Shown in pieces: positions 8,505 through 16,828 of a stretch of 35,342 nucleotides of DNA; position 1 is the first letter of the stretch, and each line of letters starts with the position of its first letter. The position numbers and the translations under genes are program-made. The notes under the pieces were generated by a model that searched no databases, was not told the origin of the DNA, and was given only the letters and a program-made list of their open reading frames with translations. Source of the DNA: an uncultured bacterium (GTDB lineage: Bacteria; Verrucomicrobiota; Verrucomicrobiia; Opitutales; Intestinicryptomonadaceae); the NCBI GenBank assembly GCA_905214995.1, contig CAJMOT010000004.1:1-35342 (forward strand), written 5' to 3'.

Positions 8505-8570
8505 CGCGGCGGTCTCCGCTTTCGCCCGCGGGCGTCCGTCGACAGCGCGGCGTTTTTTTGACAAAAACGC

Positions 8571-8600
8571 TTGCATGGCGCGCCGCCGAATGAGATTTTA
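8571..8600 (+). promoter_or_regulatory. Weak promoter candidate before the scaffold/GGGtGRT pair
   Basis: TTGCAT and ATTTTA with an 18-base spacer lie 43 bases ahead of the start. TTGCAT also occurs in the candidate yajC promoter, but the -10 match is poor. The leader is AT rich and lacks a Shine-Dalgarno sequence. Confidence 0.25.
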
Positions 8601-8643
8601 GGAAAGTTTATTTACGCAACAAACAACAATAAATTACTGCGAT

Positions 8644-9351
8644 ATGAGTTGTCCAAACCACAATTGCTCGCACGAAGTGCAACAGATGTGCTGCGTGGCG
8701 AAAGGCGCCAAACACGGTCCCGCGCCCATTCCCGAAGAGGGAAAATGGGTGAAGGCCACCCAAATCGGCGACATCAGCGGCCTCACCCACGGAATCGGCT
8801 GGTGCGCCCCCCAGCAGGGAGCCTGCAAGCTCACGCTCAACGTCAAGGGCGGCGTCATTGAAGAGGCGCTCGTCGAAACAATCGGGTGCTCCGGCATGAC
8901 GCACTCGGCGGCCATGGCGGCGGAAATCCTCCCGGGCAAGACCGTTCTCGAAGCCGTCAATTCCGACCTCGTATGCGACGCCATCAATGTCGCCATGCGC
9001 GAGCTCTTCCTGCAAATCATCTACGGGCGTACCCAGACGGCGTTCTCCGAAAACGGCCTGCCCATCGGCGCCGGCCTCGAGGACCTCGGCAAAGGCCTGC
9101 GCTCGCAGGTCGGCACAATGTATTCGACGAAAATCAAGGGTCCCCGCTACCTCGAAATGGCGGAGGGGTACGTCCTCGAAGAGGGCCTCGACGAAAACGG
9201 CGAAGTCATCGGCTACAAGACCGTGCACCTCGGGAAAATGCTCGAGCAGATCCGCAAGGGCGCGGATCCCAAGGAAGCCTTCGAAAAGAACGTCTCCGTC
9301 AAGGGACGCTTTGAAGACGCAGTAAAAGTCATCGACCCGCGCAAGGAATAG
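8644..9351 (+). CDS. NifU/IscU-like iron-sulfur cluster assembly scaffold (partner of GGGtGRT protein)
   Basis: 235 residues. The core resembles IscU/NifU N-terminal scaffolds: a beta-strand segment ACKLTLNVKGGVIEEAL followed by the conserved turn IGCSGMTHSAAM with Cys82, and a later Cys111 in SDLVCDAIN. It differs from canonical IscU in having an extra Cys-rich N terminus (Cys3, Cys8, Cys16, Cys17) and the Cys54/Cys61 pair in GWCAPQQGAC, and in a long C-terminal extension. This divergent scaffold type is normally encoded directly beside a GGGtGRT protein, as it is here, 9 bases apart with a strong GGAGG between them. Cluster binding is inferred from the cysteines and the family; no target enzyme is known. 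Confidence 0.8.
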   Translation: MSCPNHNCSHEVQQMCCVAKGAKHGPAPIPEEGKWVKATQIGDISGLTHGIGWCAPQQGACKLTLNVKGGVIEEALVETIGCSGMTHSAAMAAEILPGKTVLEAVNSDLVCDAINVAMRELFLQIIYGRTQTAFSENGLPIGAGLEDLGKGLRSQVGTMYSTKIKGPRYLEMAEGYVLEEGLDENGEVIGYKTVHLGKMLEQIRKGADPKEAFEKNVSVKGRFEDAVKVIDPRKE

Positions 9352-9360
9352 GAGGCTGAC

Positions 9361-10362
9361 ATGGCTATCACATTTGAAGGTTACGAAAGACGCATAGACA
9401 AAATCAACAAGGTTCTCGCCGAGTACGGAATCGACGGGCTCGAGGACGCCCAAAAGATCTGCAAGGACAAGGGCATCGACGTCGAGGAAATCGTCAAGGG
9501 AATCCAGCCCATAGCGTTTGAAAACGCGGTCTGGGCGTACACCGCGGGGGCGGCAATCGCCATCAAGAAAGGCTCAAAGAGCGCCGCGGAAGCCGCCGAA
9601 AACATCGGCATAGGCTTGCAGGCGTTTTGCATTCCCGGCTCCGTTGCGGACTCGCGCGACGTGGGCCTGGGGCACGGCAACCTCGGGGCGATGCTGCTCA
9701 GGGAGGAAACCAAGTGCTTCTGCTTCCTCGCGGGGCACGAGTCGTTTGCGGCCGCGGAAGGCGCAATAGGCATCGCCAAAACCGCCAACAAGGTGCGCAA
9801 GGAGCCCCTGCGCGTCATACTCAACGGCCTCGGCAAAGACGCCGCGTACATTATCTCGCGCATTAACGGCTTCACCTCCGTTGAAACGGAATACGACTAC
9901 TACACCGGAGAGCTCAAAATCGTCAAGGAGACGCCGTTCTCAAAGGGCGAAAAGGCGAAGGTCCGCGTGTACGGCGCCGACGACGTGAGCGAAGGTGTCG
10001 CCATCATGCGCCACGAGGGAGTGGACGTTTCCATAACCGGAAACTCGACCAATCCCACGCGCTTCCAACATCCGGTGGCGGGCACGTACAAGAAGTGGGC
10101 GATGGAACACGGCAAAAAATACTTCTCAGTGGCTTCCGGCGGCGGCACGGGCAGGACGCTCCACCCTGACAACATGGCGGCGGGTCCCGCTTCCTACGGC
10201 ATGACCGACACTATGGGCAGAATGCACGGCGACGCCCAGTTTGCCGGCTCGTCTTCGGTTCCCGCGCACGTGGAAATGATGGGGCTCATCGGCATGGGCA
10301 ACAATCCGATGGTGGGCGCCACCGTCGCGGTCGCCGTCGCCGTCGAGGAATCCTCGAAATAA
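9361..10362 (+). CDS. GGGtGRT protein (PF14057 family, function unknown)
   Basis: 333 residues, matching the family of uncharacterised proteins named for the motif SGGGTGRT, seen here at about residues 258-265 and followed by LHPDNMAAGPASYGMTDT. Other features are a helical N terminus (FEGYERRIDKINKVLAEYGI), a Gly/His-rich block DVGLGHGNLGAMLL, and a C-terminal glycine-rich helix GMGNNPMVGATVAVAVAV. No signal peptide is present, so the protein is cytoplasmic. The glycine-rich loop could bind a nucleotide or phosphate, but that is speculation. The upstream scaffold gene points to a role in iron-sulfur or redox chemistry. Start choice is secure: GGAGG lies six bases ahead of the ATG. Confidence 0.88.
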   Translation: MAITFEGYERRIDKINKVLAEYGIDGLEDAQKICKDKGIDVEEIVKGIQPIAFENAVWAYTAGAAIAIKKGSKSAAEAAENIGIGLQAFCIPGSVADSRDVGLGHGNLGAMLLREETKCFCFLAGHESFAAAEGAIGIAKTANKVRKEPLRVILNGLGKDAAYIISRINGFTSVETEYDYYTGELKIVKETPFSKGEKAKVRVYGADDVSEGVAIMRHEGVDVSITGNSTNPTRFQHPVAGTYKKWAMEHGKKYFSVASGGGTGRTLHPDNMAAGPASYGMTDTMGRMHGDAQFAGSSSVPAHVEMMGLIGMGNNPMVGATVAVAVAVEESSK

Positions 10363-10386
10363 TCCGAAGTTTTTGGAAAATATTTG

Positions 10387-10418
10387 AGGGCGAATCCGTT
10401 CGGGTTCGCCCTTTTTTT
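10387..10418 (+). terminator. Rho-independent terminator after the GGGtGRT gene
   Basis: A long GC-rich stem AGGGCGAA / TTCGCCCT with further pairing around GTTC is followed by a run of seven T, starting 25 bases past the stop. Confidence 0.88.
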
Positions 10419-10502
10419 GCGGATTTGCCGCGGGCGAAGGAGCGCCGGAAAATCTTTCGCGACGGAGCAATCATTCGATTGCGCGGATTTTTTAAAAATT
10501 TC

Positions 10503-10530
10503 TTGCAAACTGAAATCGCCTTCTTATTTC
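10503..10530 (+). promoter_or_regulatory. Putative promoter of PEP-CTERM gene 1
   Basis: TTGCAA and TATTTC with a 16-base spacer, ending 30 bases before the start codon. The tandem paralog has the same TATTTC at the same distance from its start, which raises confidence in both. Confidence 0.45.
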
Positions 10531-10560
10531 AAAAGTTTTCCTTAAACAGAGAGCGCAATT

Positions 10561-11949
10561 ATGAAAACCATTAAAGCGATTTCAACGCTGGCCGTCCCGA
10601 TTTTGACGGCCGCCGCATCTGCGGCATTTTCCGAGGCTTCCGCCCAGGAAACCTCGCCGGTAAACTATTATCTGCGGGCCACGGGCTGGTACGCAGATTT
10701 GACGGATCCTTCGTTTAGCAAGCCGTTTTGGAGCCTTTCGGACAGCGAGCAGGTCACGCCGGACGACCTTCCGGGGAGCAACGCCGCCATTATAATAGAT
10801 CGGGCAAATTACGTGGAGGATATCGGCGGATATATTGCCAACGCGCGCGGAGACTTTTACAGCGACGCCTCCTACTATTCCATAACCGCCACGGTCAACA
10901 CGGAACTTAACATGGTCGGCTCCCTGACGCTTGCCGAAAACTTTTCCATAACCTCGTCTTCCGACACGGCGTATTCCTCTTCCAACGATTCCATAAAACA
11001 GTTGAGGCTGGTCGCCCAGACCGATAACTTTCTCAATGTCGGCGGGGATATGACGCTTTCCACCGACAAGTATTTTACTTCGCGCATATCGCTCTTTCAG
11101 GCTTCGACGCTGGGGGTCGGCGGGGCGCTTCAGTTCAATTATACGGGCGCCGCCGACGCCGAAGGCTACCACGCTTTCGATATGAGCGACATGAACGCCT
11201 CCTCGACGGGCGCCTCCTTCACCCTGAACCTCGGCGGCCTCGCTTCGAGCGGCAGGGCGGTTTACATGACATCCGCCCATTCGGTCGCCGCGAATTTCAT
11301 ATTTTCGAACAGCGATGCCGGCGCCTTCAAGGGCGGGAGTTTCGAAGGGGTGTTTGCGGCCGACAGCTCCGTTTCGTCTACGCTGACTTTCACGATGAAC
11401 GGCAACGGCAGGCAGAGCGTGACGATTTACAGCGCCGCCAATGCCGCCGAGCACGGCATTTCCGGTGTCGGAGACAAAAAGGACATGGCGATAGACTCGG
11501 TTTCCGCCAATTCCGGAGAGCTGATTTTCAACAGCGAAATCGCGATAAACGCCGTCACCCTCAACGGAGGCAGCCTGAAGCTCACGGCGTCCGCCGGCGT
11601 CAGGGATTTTATAATCAACGCGGGCTCGCTCATATACGGCGGGACGATTAGGGCGGACTCTTTTACCATGGCGGCCGTGGAGGAAATAAAAATCGTATTC
11701 TCCGCCGAGGATTTGGCATTGCACGAGCTCGTCCTGGTGGAATACGGGTATTTGGGCGAGAGCTTCGATCCCAACTCGATTTTCGTCGCCTACGACGAAA
11801 GCGGCAACAAGCTCGGCGGCGAATTTTCCCTCACGGGCGAAATCGGGGGCTCAGGCAGCCTGATTTACACCGTGCCGGAACCGGCGGCGTTTGCGGCGGC
11901 AATCGGCGCGCTTGCGTTCGCGGCGGCTTTCGCGAGGCGCGAAAAATAG
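10561..11949 (+). CDS. PEP-CTERM surface protein, tandem copy 1
   Basis: 462 residues. An N-terminal signal peptide (about residues 1-28, ending in SAQ) leads into a Ser/Thr/Gly/Asn-rich body with regular beta-strand patterns, as in beta-helical exported proteins. The last 25 residues form a PEP-CTERM sorting signal: VPEPAAF, a hydrophobic helix, then the basic tail ARREK. Such proteins are recognised by an exosortase, cleaved, and attached to or released at the cell surface. No exosortase gene is in this window. The body has no recognised enzymatic domain; a structural or matrix role is inferred. It is flanked by its own promoter and terminator, and its paralog follows after about 375 bases. 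Confidence 0.85.
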   Translation: MKTIKAISTLAVPILTAAASAAFSEASAQETSPVNYYLRATGWYADLTDPSFSKPFWSLSDSEQVTPDDLPGSNAAIIIDRANYVEDIGGYIANARGDFYSDASYYSITATVNTELNMVGSLTLAENFSITSSSDTAYSSSNDSIKQLRLVAQTDNFLNVGGDMTLSTDKYFTSRISLFQASTLGVGGALQFNYTGAADAEGYHAFDMSDMNASSTGASFTLNLGGLASSGRAVYMTSAHSVAANFIFSNSDAGAFKGGSFEGVFAADSSVSSTLTFTMNGNGRQSVTIYSAANAAEHGISGVGDKKDMAIDSVSANSGELIFNSEIAINAVTLNGGSLKLTASAGVRDFIINAGSLIYGGTIRADSFTMAAVEEIKIVFSAEDLALHELVLVEYGYLGESFDPNSIFVAYDESGNKLGGEFSLTGEIGGSGSLIYTVPEPAAFAAAIGALAFAAAFARREK

Positions 11950-11970
11950 GCCGACTCAAATATGTTGCAA

Positions 11971-12007
11971 AAAAAGCGGCTCCGTCTAACGGGAGCCGCT
12001 TTTTTTG
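11971..12007 (+). terminator. Rho-independent terminator after PEP-CTERM gene 1
   Basis: Perfect stem AGCGGCTCC / GGGAGCCGCT around GTCTAA, with an A run before and T7 after. It could work in both directions. Confidence 0.9.
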
Positions 12008-12324
12008 CGGGTCGGACGAAGAATTTTTGTTTCATATTGGATTTTTAAACGGCAAATCCGCCGCAGAAACGGGATTATTTTGAGTTTTGTTTTCCATTCG
12101 CTCGCGGCTGATGCGGGATTTATCGGGCGGGCGGCATTTGCGCGCGCGGGCGGAAAGGAATAGCGGCGGCGGCGCTTTTTTGCGGGAGGTCAAAAAAATA
12201 TGCAGGCGGAGCAGGGAGAAAAAAGGGGTGAAAATTTTAACTGTCTAATAAAAATTATAAATTTTCTGTTGAAATTTCGCCCTCGCTCCCGTATTTCAAT
12301 TTCAACCTTCCAAAATAAGACAAT
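12007..12324. other. Gene-poor leader between the two PEP-CTERM genes
   Basis: About 318 bases with no convincing gene. It turns AT rich toward its 3' end and contains the promoter described separately. One 42-codon frame (12200-12328) has a GGGAGG upstream and stops across the start codon of the next gene, but its composition does not look coding. Confidence 0.5.
12269..12297 (+). promoter_or_regulatory. Putative promoter of PEP-CTERM gene 2
   Basis: TTGAAA and TATTTC with a 17-base spacer, ending 27 bases before the start codon. The layout parallels that of the first tandem gene. Confidence 0.5.
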
Positions 12325-13707
12325 ATGAAAAGTACCAACATAATCCCAAGCATTCTCTCATATGCCTTAGTCTCTCTGGCATTCACGCTGGCAACCGCTT
12401 CCCTGTCCGCCCGGGGCGTCTCCACCGTAGACTATTACTTGCGCGGCAACTCCGGTTATGTTCCCCTCACGGAGGAAAACAGCCTGCAGTACTGGAGCCT
12501 TACGCCGGACGAATACGCCGCTCCCGAGTCTCTCCCGGGCGCCGACGCAATGGTAATAATAGACCGCGTAAATACGAATGGAAGTTCGACGCTGCATTTC
12601 GCGCGCGGAGATTTTCACAAAAATACGACGTATTACGCAATTCGCGCCACGGTCAATACGGAGTTGAATATGACGGCGCAGCTCTCGCTCGTCGGCGATT
12701 TTACGATAAACGCGCGCTCCGAAAATCCCTACTCGACGGATCCTAATATCAAACAGCTGAGGCTTGTCTCCCAAACGGCGGATTTTCTCACCGTCGGCGG
12801 CGACATGATACTTTCCACCGACAAATACTTTACCGCCCGCTTTTCCCTCTATCATAGCGCGAGCATGAAAGTCGGCGGCGCCCTGCAATTCGACTGGAAC
12901 GGCTCGCTTTCCGACACCGGCTACCACGCCTTCGACATGAGCGACGTGAATGAAAACTCCACGGGCACGCTCTTTACGATAAACCTCGGGGGGCTCGTTT
13001 CAAACAACAGGGCCGTTTACATGACTTCCGCCCATTCGCTGACTTCAAACTTCGTGTTTTCAAACGATTCCTCCGGAGCGTTCAAGGGGGGAAGTTTTGA
13101 GGGCGTCTTTGCCACGCAGGATTCAGTCTCATCCACAGCGAACTTTTCAATGAACGGCAGCGGCAGGCAGAGCATAACGATTTACAAGGCTGCCAACGCC
13201 GCCGCGCACGGCATTGCGGGCATTGGGGGCAGAAATGATATGACGATAGGCGAAGTCTCCGTTTCCTCGGGAGAATTGATATTCAACAGCGAGCTCGCCG
13301 TAAACTCGGTTCTCCTCGACGGGGGAAGTTTGAAGCTCACGGCGCCCGAAGGCGTCGGCGATTTCACTATCAACGCGGGTTCGCTCGTGTACGGCGGCCC
13401 GCTGAAAGTCGGCAATCTCACCGTTGCGGCGGTGGACGAAGTGAAGGTCGTATTCTCCGCCGAGGATTTGGCGTCGCAGTACCTCGTCATAATGGATTAC
13501 GGCTATCTCACGGACGCTTTTGATCCCGACGCGATATTTGTGGCTTACGACGAAAGCGGCAACAGGCTCGGCGGGACGTTCGCGCTCGAAGAATTTTCCG
13601 GCGGTTCGGGTTCTCTGATATATACGGTTCCGGAACCCGCCGCCTATGCCGCGATATTCGCAATAGCCGCCGTTGCCGCGGTACTTGCGCGGCGCAAGCG
13701 CAAATAG
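12325..13707 (+). CDS. PEP-CTERM surface protein, tandem copy 2
   Basis: 460 residues and collinear with the preceding PEP-CTERM protein: both share TVNTELNM near residue 115, LSTDKYFT, GYHAFDMSD, RAVYMTSAHS, FKGGSFEGVF, VVFSAEDLA and SLIYTVPEPAA. A signal peptide of about 30 residues ending near SLSARG leads the protein. The C terminus is a complete PEP-CTERM signal: VPEPAAY, a hydrophobic stretch and the tail ARRKRK. The repeated DFTINAGSLVYGG and SLKLT strands suggest a beta-helix stalk. The product is presumably sorted by an exosortase encoded elsewhere. Divergence in the N-terminal third compared with conservation of the middle suggests an old duplication. No catalytic motif is visible. 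Confidence 0.85.
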   Translation: MKSTNIIPSILSYALVSLAFTLATASLSARGVSTVDYYLRGNSGYVPLTEENSLQYWSLTPDEYAAPESLPGADAMVIIDRVNTNGSSTLHFARGDFHKNTTYYAIRATVNTELNMTAQLSLVGDFTINARSENPYSTDPNIKQLRLVSQTADFLTVGGDMILSTDKYFTARFSLYHSASMKVGGALQFDWNGSLSDTGYHAFDMSDVNENSTGTLFTINLGGLVSNNRAVYMTSAHSLTSNFVFSNDSSGAFKGGSFEGVFATQDSVSSTANFSMNGSGRQSITIYKAANAAAHGIAGIGGRNDMTIGEVSVSSGELIFNSELAVNSVLLDGGSLKLTAPEGVGDFTINAGSLVYGGPLKVGNLTVAAVDEVKVVFSAEDLASQYLVIMDYGYLTDAFDPDAIFVAYDESGNRLGGTFALEEFSGGSGSLIYTVPEPAAYAAIFAIAAVAAVLARRKRK

Positions 13708-13730
13708 GCGCGCGACGAAAAACACGGAGG

Positions 13731-13761
13731 AAGCGGCTTCGCATAGGAGCCGCTTTTTTTT
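13731..13761 (+). terminator. Rho-independent terminator after PEP-CTERM gene 2
   Basis: Stem AAGCGGCT / AGCCGCTT around a nine-base loop, followed by a T run. Its core is nearly the same as that of the terminator after the first tandem gene, consistent with duplication of the whole unit. Confidence 0.85.
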
Positions 13762-13813
13762 GGGTTCACGCTATTGCCTCTTTTGTGTTGAAACGCTTGG
13801 CGGGCGAGGTTTA

Positions 13814-14956
13814 ATGGTTTTTATGAGAAATCTTATTTTGCCTCTCGTCTTGTTTGCCGTATGCGCCGAGTGCGCCGCGCAGGACATTTCTAAAATAGAC
13901 AGGAATTTCGAGCCGCGCAAAATCGGCAGCGTCGAATTTCGCTTCTACGACGCAAAAAACGCGCCCTTCAAAGTAGAAGGAGCGCCATGGCGCAAGGAGG
14001 GCGGGGCGTATTCGCGCCTTCCCGACGGGGTGACGAAGGACAACGCAAGCCCCGGCGTCGTGGGGCTCTGCAACCACACGTCCGGACTCGCGATAAGGTT
14101 TGCGACCGATTCAAAATCCGTGGCGGTAAGATACGTCACAAACGGCAGCGGCATAATGGGGCACATGGCGCGCTCGGGTTCGAGCGGCTTCGACCTCTAT
14201 GCGCGCGACGAAAACGGCCGGTACGCTTTTGTCAAAAACTTCCACCAGCGCAACGTCTCCGAAATGGGGAAAGTCCCTTACGAGGAGCTCGGGGCGAATT
14301 TTTCCGATTCAAAGATGAGGGAGTTCGCCCTCTTTATGCCCAGATACTGCGGGGTGAAAAGCGTGGAAATCGGCGTGCTGCCGGGGGCGGAGATAAGGCC
14401 GCCGTCGCCGCACAAGGTCGCCAAGCCCATAGTCTTTTACGGCTCGTCGATAACGCAGGGCGGCTGCGCCTCTCGCCCGGCCACTGTCTACACGGGCAAG
14501 CTGTGCAGGGAGTTGGACGCGGAGGAAATCAACCTCGGGTTTTCGGGCAACGCTAAGGGCGAGGACATACTCGCCGAAAAAATCGGGGACATCGATATGT
14601 CGATTTTCGTCTACGATTACGACTATAACGCGCCGAGCGTCCAGCACCTCGAAAAGACCCACGAAAGGTTTTTTAAGATTTTCAGGAAAAAGCGGCCCGA
14701 CACCCCCGTCATAATTATGACCCGCTGTTCGTGGCCCTCTCCCGACAGGGTCGCCGTAATCCGCAAGACCTACGAGAACGCCGTGAAGTCCGGAGACAAA
14801 AACGTGTACTTTATAGATTGCACCAGGATCTTCGAGCCGTACGGGGGAATAGCCGAGTGCACCGTCGACCAGTGCCACCCGACGGATCTCGGCTTCCACG
14901 CGATGTATGAAGCGGTATTGCCCGTCGCGAAAAAAATATTGGAGGGAAATAAATGA
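13814..14956 (+). CDS. Exported SGNH-family esterase with N-terminal GxDLY domain
   Basis: 380 residues from the ATG at 13814; an ATG at 13823 is an alternative, and a GAGG at 13806-13809 precedes both. A signal peptide (MRNLILPLVLFAVCAECAAQ) directs export. The N-terminal half is a beta sandwich containing SGFDLYARDENG at about 124-135, the GxDLY motif domain that precedes esterases of this type. The C-terminal half is the SGNH fold: block I FYGSSITQGG with the nucleophile Ser at 211/212, block II Gly in NLGFSGNAKGE, and the Asp-His pair in DQCHPTD near 351-357. Such enzymes often remove acetyl or other esters from carbohydrates. It overlaps the next gene by an ATGA, which strongly links the two. 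The substrate is unknown. Confidence 0.85.
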   Translation: MVFMRNLILPLVLFAVCAECAAQDISKIDRNFEPRKIGSVEFRFYDAKNAPFKVEGAPWRKEGGAYSRLPDGVTKDNASPGVVGLCNHTSGLAIRFATDSKSVAVRYVTNGSGIMGHMARSGSSGFDLYARDENGRYAFVKNFHQRNVSEMGKVPYEELGANFSDSKMREFALFMPRYCGVKSVEIGVLPGAEIRPPSPHKVAKPIVFYGSSITQGGCASRPATVYTGKLCRELDAEEINLGFSGNAKGEDILAEKIGDIDMSIFVYDYDYNAPSVQHLEKTHERFFKIFRKKRPDTPVIIMTRCSWPSPDRVAVIRKTYENAVKSGDKNVYFIDCTRIFEPYGGIAECTVDQCHPTDLGFHAMYEAVLPVAKKILEGNK

Positions 14957-16104
14957 GACTGAAAAAATTGCCGGCGCTTGCCGCCATGCTCTGCGCCGTA
15001 TGCGCGGCGGCGGCGGAATACGACCTCGCCGCCTACGTCTGGCCCGCCTATCAGCCCGAACCCCGCTGGAAGGAGCTCGGCATATTCGATCACGGTTGCG
15101 GAGAGTGGCAAAACGTCTACGAGGCCGTGCCGAAGAAGCCCGGGCACAGGCAGCCAAAAGTCCCCCTCTGGGGCTATGAGAACGAGGCAGATCCGGTTGT
15201 CGTCGCGCGCAAAATCGACGCCGCACTCGCCGCCGGGGTCAACGTGTTCATATACGACTGGTATTGGTACCAGAACCGCCCATTCCTCGAAAACGCCTTG
15301 AACGAGGGCTTTTTGAAGGCTCCGAACGGCGGGCGCATGAAGTTTTTCATAATGTGGGCCAACCACGACGTGGACCATTTGTGGAACAATAAGGCGGCCG
15401 ACAAGAAGGCCGATCCCCCGCTGTACGACTCAAAGATTCCGCTCGACGAATTTAAGAGAGTCGCCGACCGCTGGATAAAGATGTACTTTTCAAAACCCAA
15501 CTATTACAAAATAGGCGGGAAGCCGGTCGTTTCCATATACCGGATAAAAAATTTCGTCGACGGCGTCGGCGGAGAGAAAAACGCGCGCGCGGGGCTGGAC
15601 TACCTCAAAAAGCGCGCGGAAGAAGCGGGGCTCGGGGGCGCTCACGTCATGACCACGAGCGACGTATCAAAGGAGCTCGCCGAAAAAATAGGCATAGATT
15701 CCACCACAGTTTACAGCTGGAACGACGGCACGTGGGATAAAATTCAAAGCGCCGAACCCAATCTGGCATATCGCGACTGGATGGCGATGGCAACCGCCTT
15801 GTGGGACAGGAAAAATTCCATCGGGCTGACGTACTTCCCGAACGTCACTGTCGGGTGGGATACCAACCCTCGCTATCCGGCTGAAAAATTCGCCCCGATG
15901 GTGACGGGCTCCAATCCGGAGGATTTTGAGAAAGCGCTAAGAATGGCGAAGGACTGGCTCGATAAAAACGCCAAGCCCGGAATGCCGAAACTCCTCACCA
16001 TAAACTCGTGGAACGAGTGGACGGAGGGGACTTATCTCGAACCCGACGAGGAAAACGGATACGCCTACTTGAATGCGATAGCCCGCGTTTTTATGGGACA
16101 ATAA
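14953..16104 (+). CDS. Exported GH99-like / WbsX-type glycan-active protein
   Basis: 383 residues with a signal peptide (MRLKKLPALAAMLCAVCAAAA). The mature part starts with YDLAAYVWPAYQPEPRW, typical of the WbsX (PF14307) and GH99-like barrel proteins. Further family traits are the strand VNVFIYDWYWYQNRPFLENAL near residues 96-116, MKFFIMWANHD, KPVVSIYR, and the C-terminal signature INSWNEWTEGTYLEPD near 350-364, whose Glu residues are likely active-site groups. GH99 enzymes cleave alpha-mannosidic bonds; WbsX-type relatives were first named in polysaccharide clusters, so the activity here is open. The ATG lies in an ATGA overlap with the esterase stop, and the ribosome binding site GGAGG (14941-14945) is inside the esterase gene. 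Confidence 0.82.
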   Translation: MRLKKLPALAAMLCAVCAAAAEYDLAAYVWPAYQPEPRWKELGIFDHGCGEWQNVYEAVPKKPGHRQPKVPLWGYENEADPVVVARKIDAALAAGVNVFIYDWYWYQNRPFLENALNEGFLKAPNGGRMKFFIMWANHDVDHLWNNKAADKKADPPLYDSKIPLDEFKRVADRWIKMYFSKPNYYKIGGKPVVSIYRIKNFVDGVGGEKNARAGLDYLKKRAEEAGLGGAHVMTTSDVSKELAEKIGIDSTTVYSWNDGTWDKIQSAEPNLAYRDWMAMATALWDRKNSIGLTYFPNVTVGWDTNPRYPAEKFAPMVTGSNPEDFEKALRMAKDWLDKNAKPGMPKLLTINSWNEWTEGTYLEPDEENGYAYLNAIARVFMGQ

Positions 16105-16341
16105 GTTCGGGAGTGCAAACACCGGCGGGGCGGGAGTTCGCCAAAATGATTTGGAAGGGCTCGCGGCCGCCCGATTAAAATGACGGATGGATATGGAAAC
16201 GTTTTAACGGGAATTTTTTTAAGCCGTTTGGGGAAGGGAAATTTTTTTATTCCGGAGATTTTCCGCGCTTGCCGATTTGAATATAAGGAATCGGAGAGAG
16301 AGTAGAAGGTTTTCCTCGTGACTTCGATTCTGCAAAATGGC

Positions 16342-16373
16342 AAAAAAAAAGCCGCCCCTAAATAGGGCGGCTA
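16342..16373 (-). terminator. Rho-independent terminator of the exbB-exbD-exbD operon
   Basis: On the minus strand the stem AGCCGCCC / GGGCGGCT closes around a short loop and is followed by nine T. It lies 20 bases past the last exbD stop. Confidence 0.88.
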
Positions 16374-16392
16374 AAATCTCTTTACTGTCGTT

Positions 16393-16827
16393 TTACTCGG
16401 CTTCCGAGAACGATACCTGCTTTATTCCGGCTTTTGCACAGGCGTCGAGAACCGATATTGACGCCTGGTGCGGCGCGTCCGCGTCGGGATATATCGTGAC
16501 GATTGTCGCGATGCCGCTGCGGTCGGCGCTGAGTTTTAGGCGGTGCAGGGTGGAGGCGAGCTCGTTGAATTCTATGTCGCCCGGATGATCCATCGGCGCC
16601 CCGTTTAGGGCAATGCTGCCGTCGGGGTTGATTTCCACCATCTGTTCGCTCGGCAAGGCGACGTTTTCCCCGGGCGCGGAATACGCGGGCAGGGAAAACA
16701 TCAAATCCGCCTCCTGCTGAATCGGCAGGTACATAAAATAAATCAGAAGCAGAAAGACAACGTCGATCATGGAAGTAAGGTCGAACTTATCTTCCGATTC
16801 CAAGACATCATTTTGTTTCGCCGCCAT
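16393..16827 (-). CDS. ExbD/TolR-type biopolymer transport protein, second copy
   Basis: 144 residues with the ExbD/TolR layout: a short cytoplasmic N terminus, one membrane helix and a periplasmic domain. The helix segment FDLTSMIDVVFLLLIYFMYL contains the conserved Asp that carries protons through the ExbB pentamer. The periplasmic part (about 45-144) has the usual small alpha/beta fold, with a C-terminal helix ISVLDACAKAGI that matches the family's ligand-end motif. It starts one base after the preceding exbD stop, so the three genes form one operon. Two different ExbD proteins per ExbB suggest a mixed stator. TonB or TolA is not in the window. Confidence 0.9.
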   Translation of the reverse strand: MAAKQNDVLESEDKFDLTSMIDVVFLLLIYFMYLPIQQEADLMFSLPAYSAPGENVALPSEQMVEINPDGSIALNGAPMDHPGDIEFNELASTLHRLKLSADRSGIATIVTIYPDADAPHQASISVLDACAKAGIKQVSFSEAE

Positions 16828-16828
16828 A

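Noticed and set aside
8505..8570. Possible terminator between the DUF4832-like pair and the scaffold gene
   Set aside because: There is a T run and a perfect 12-base palindrome CGCCCGCGGGCG, but the palindrome has no loop and is about 20 bases away from the T run; the nearby AGCGCGGCG copies are direct, not inverted.
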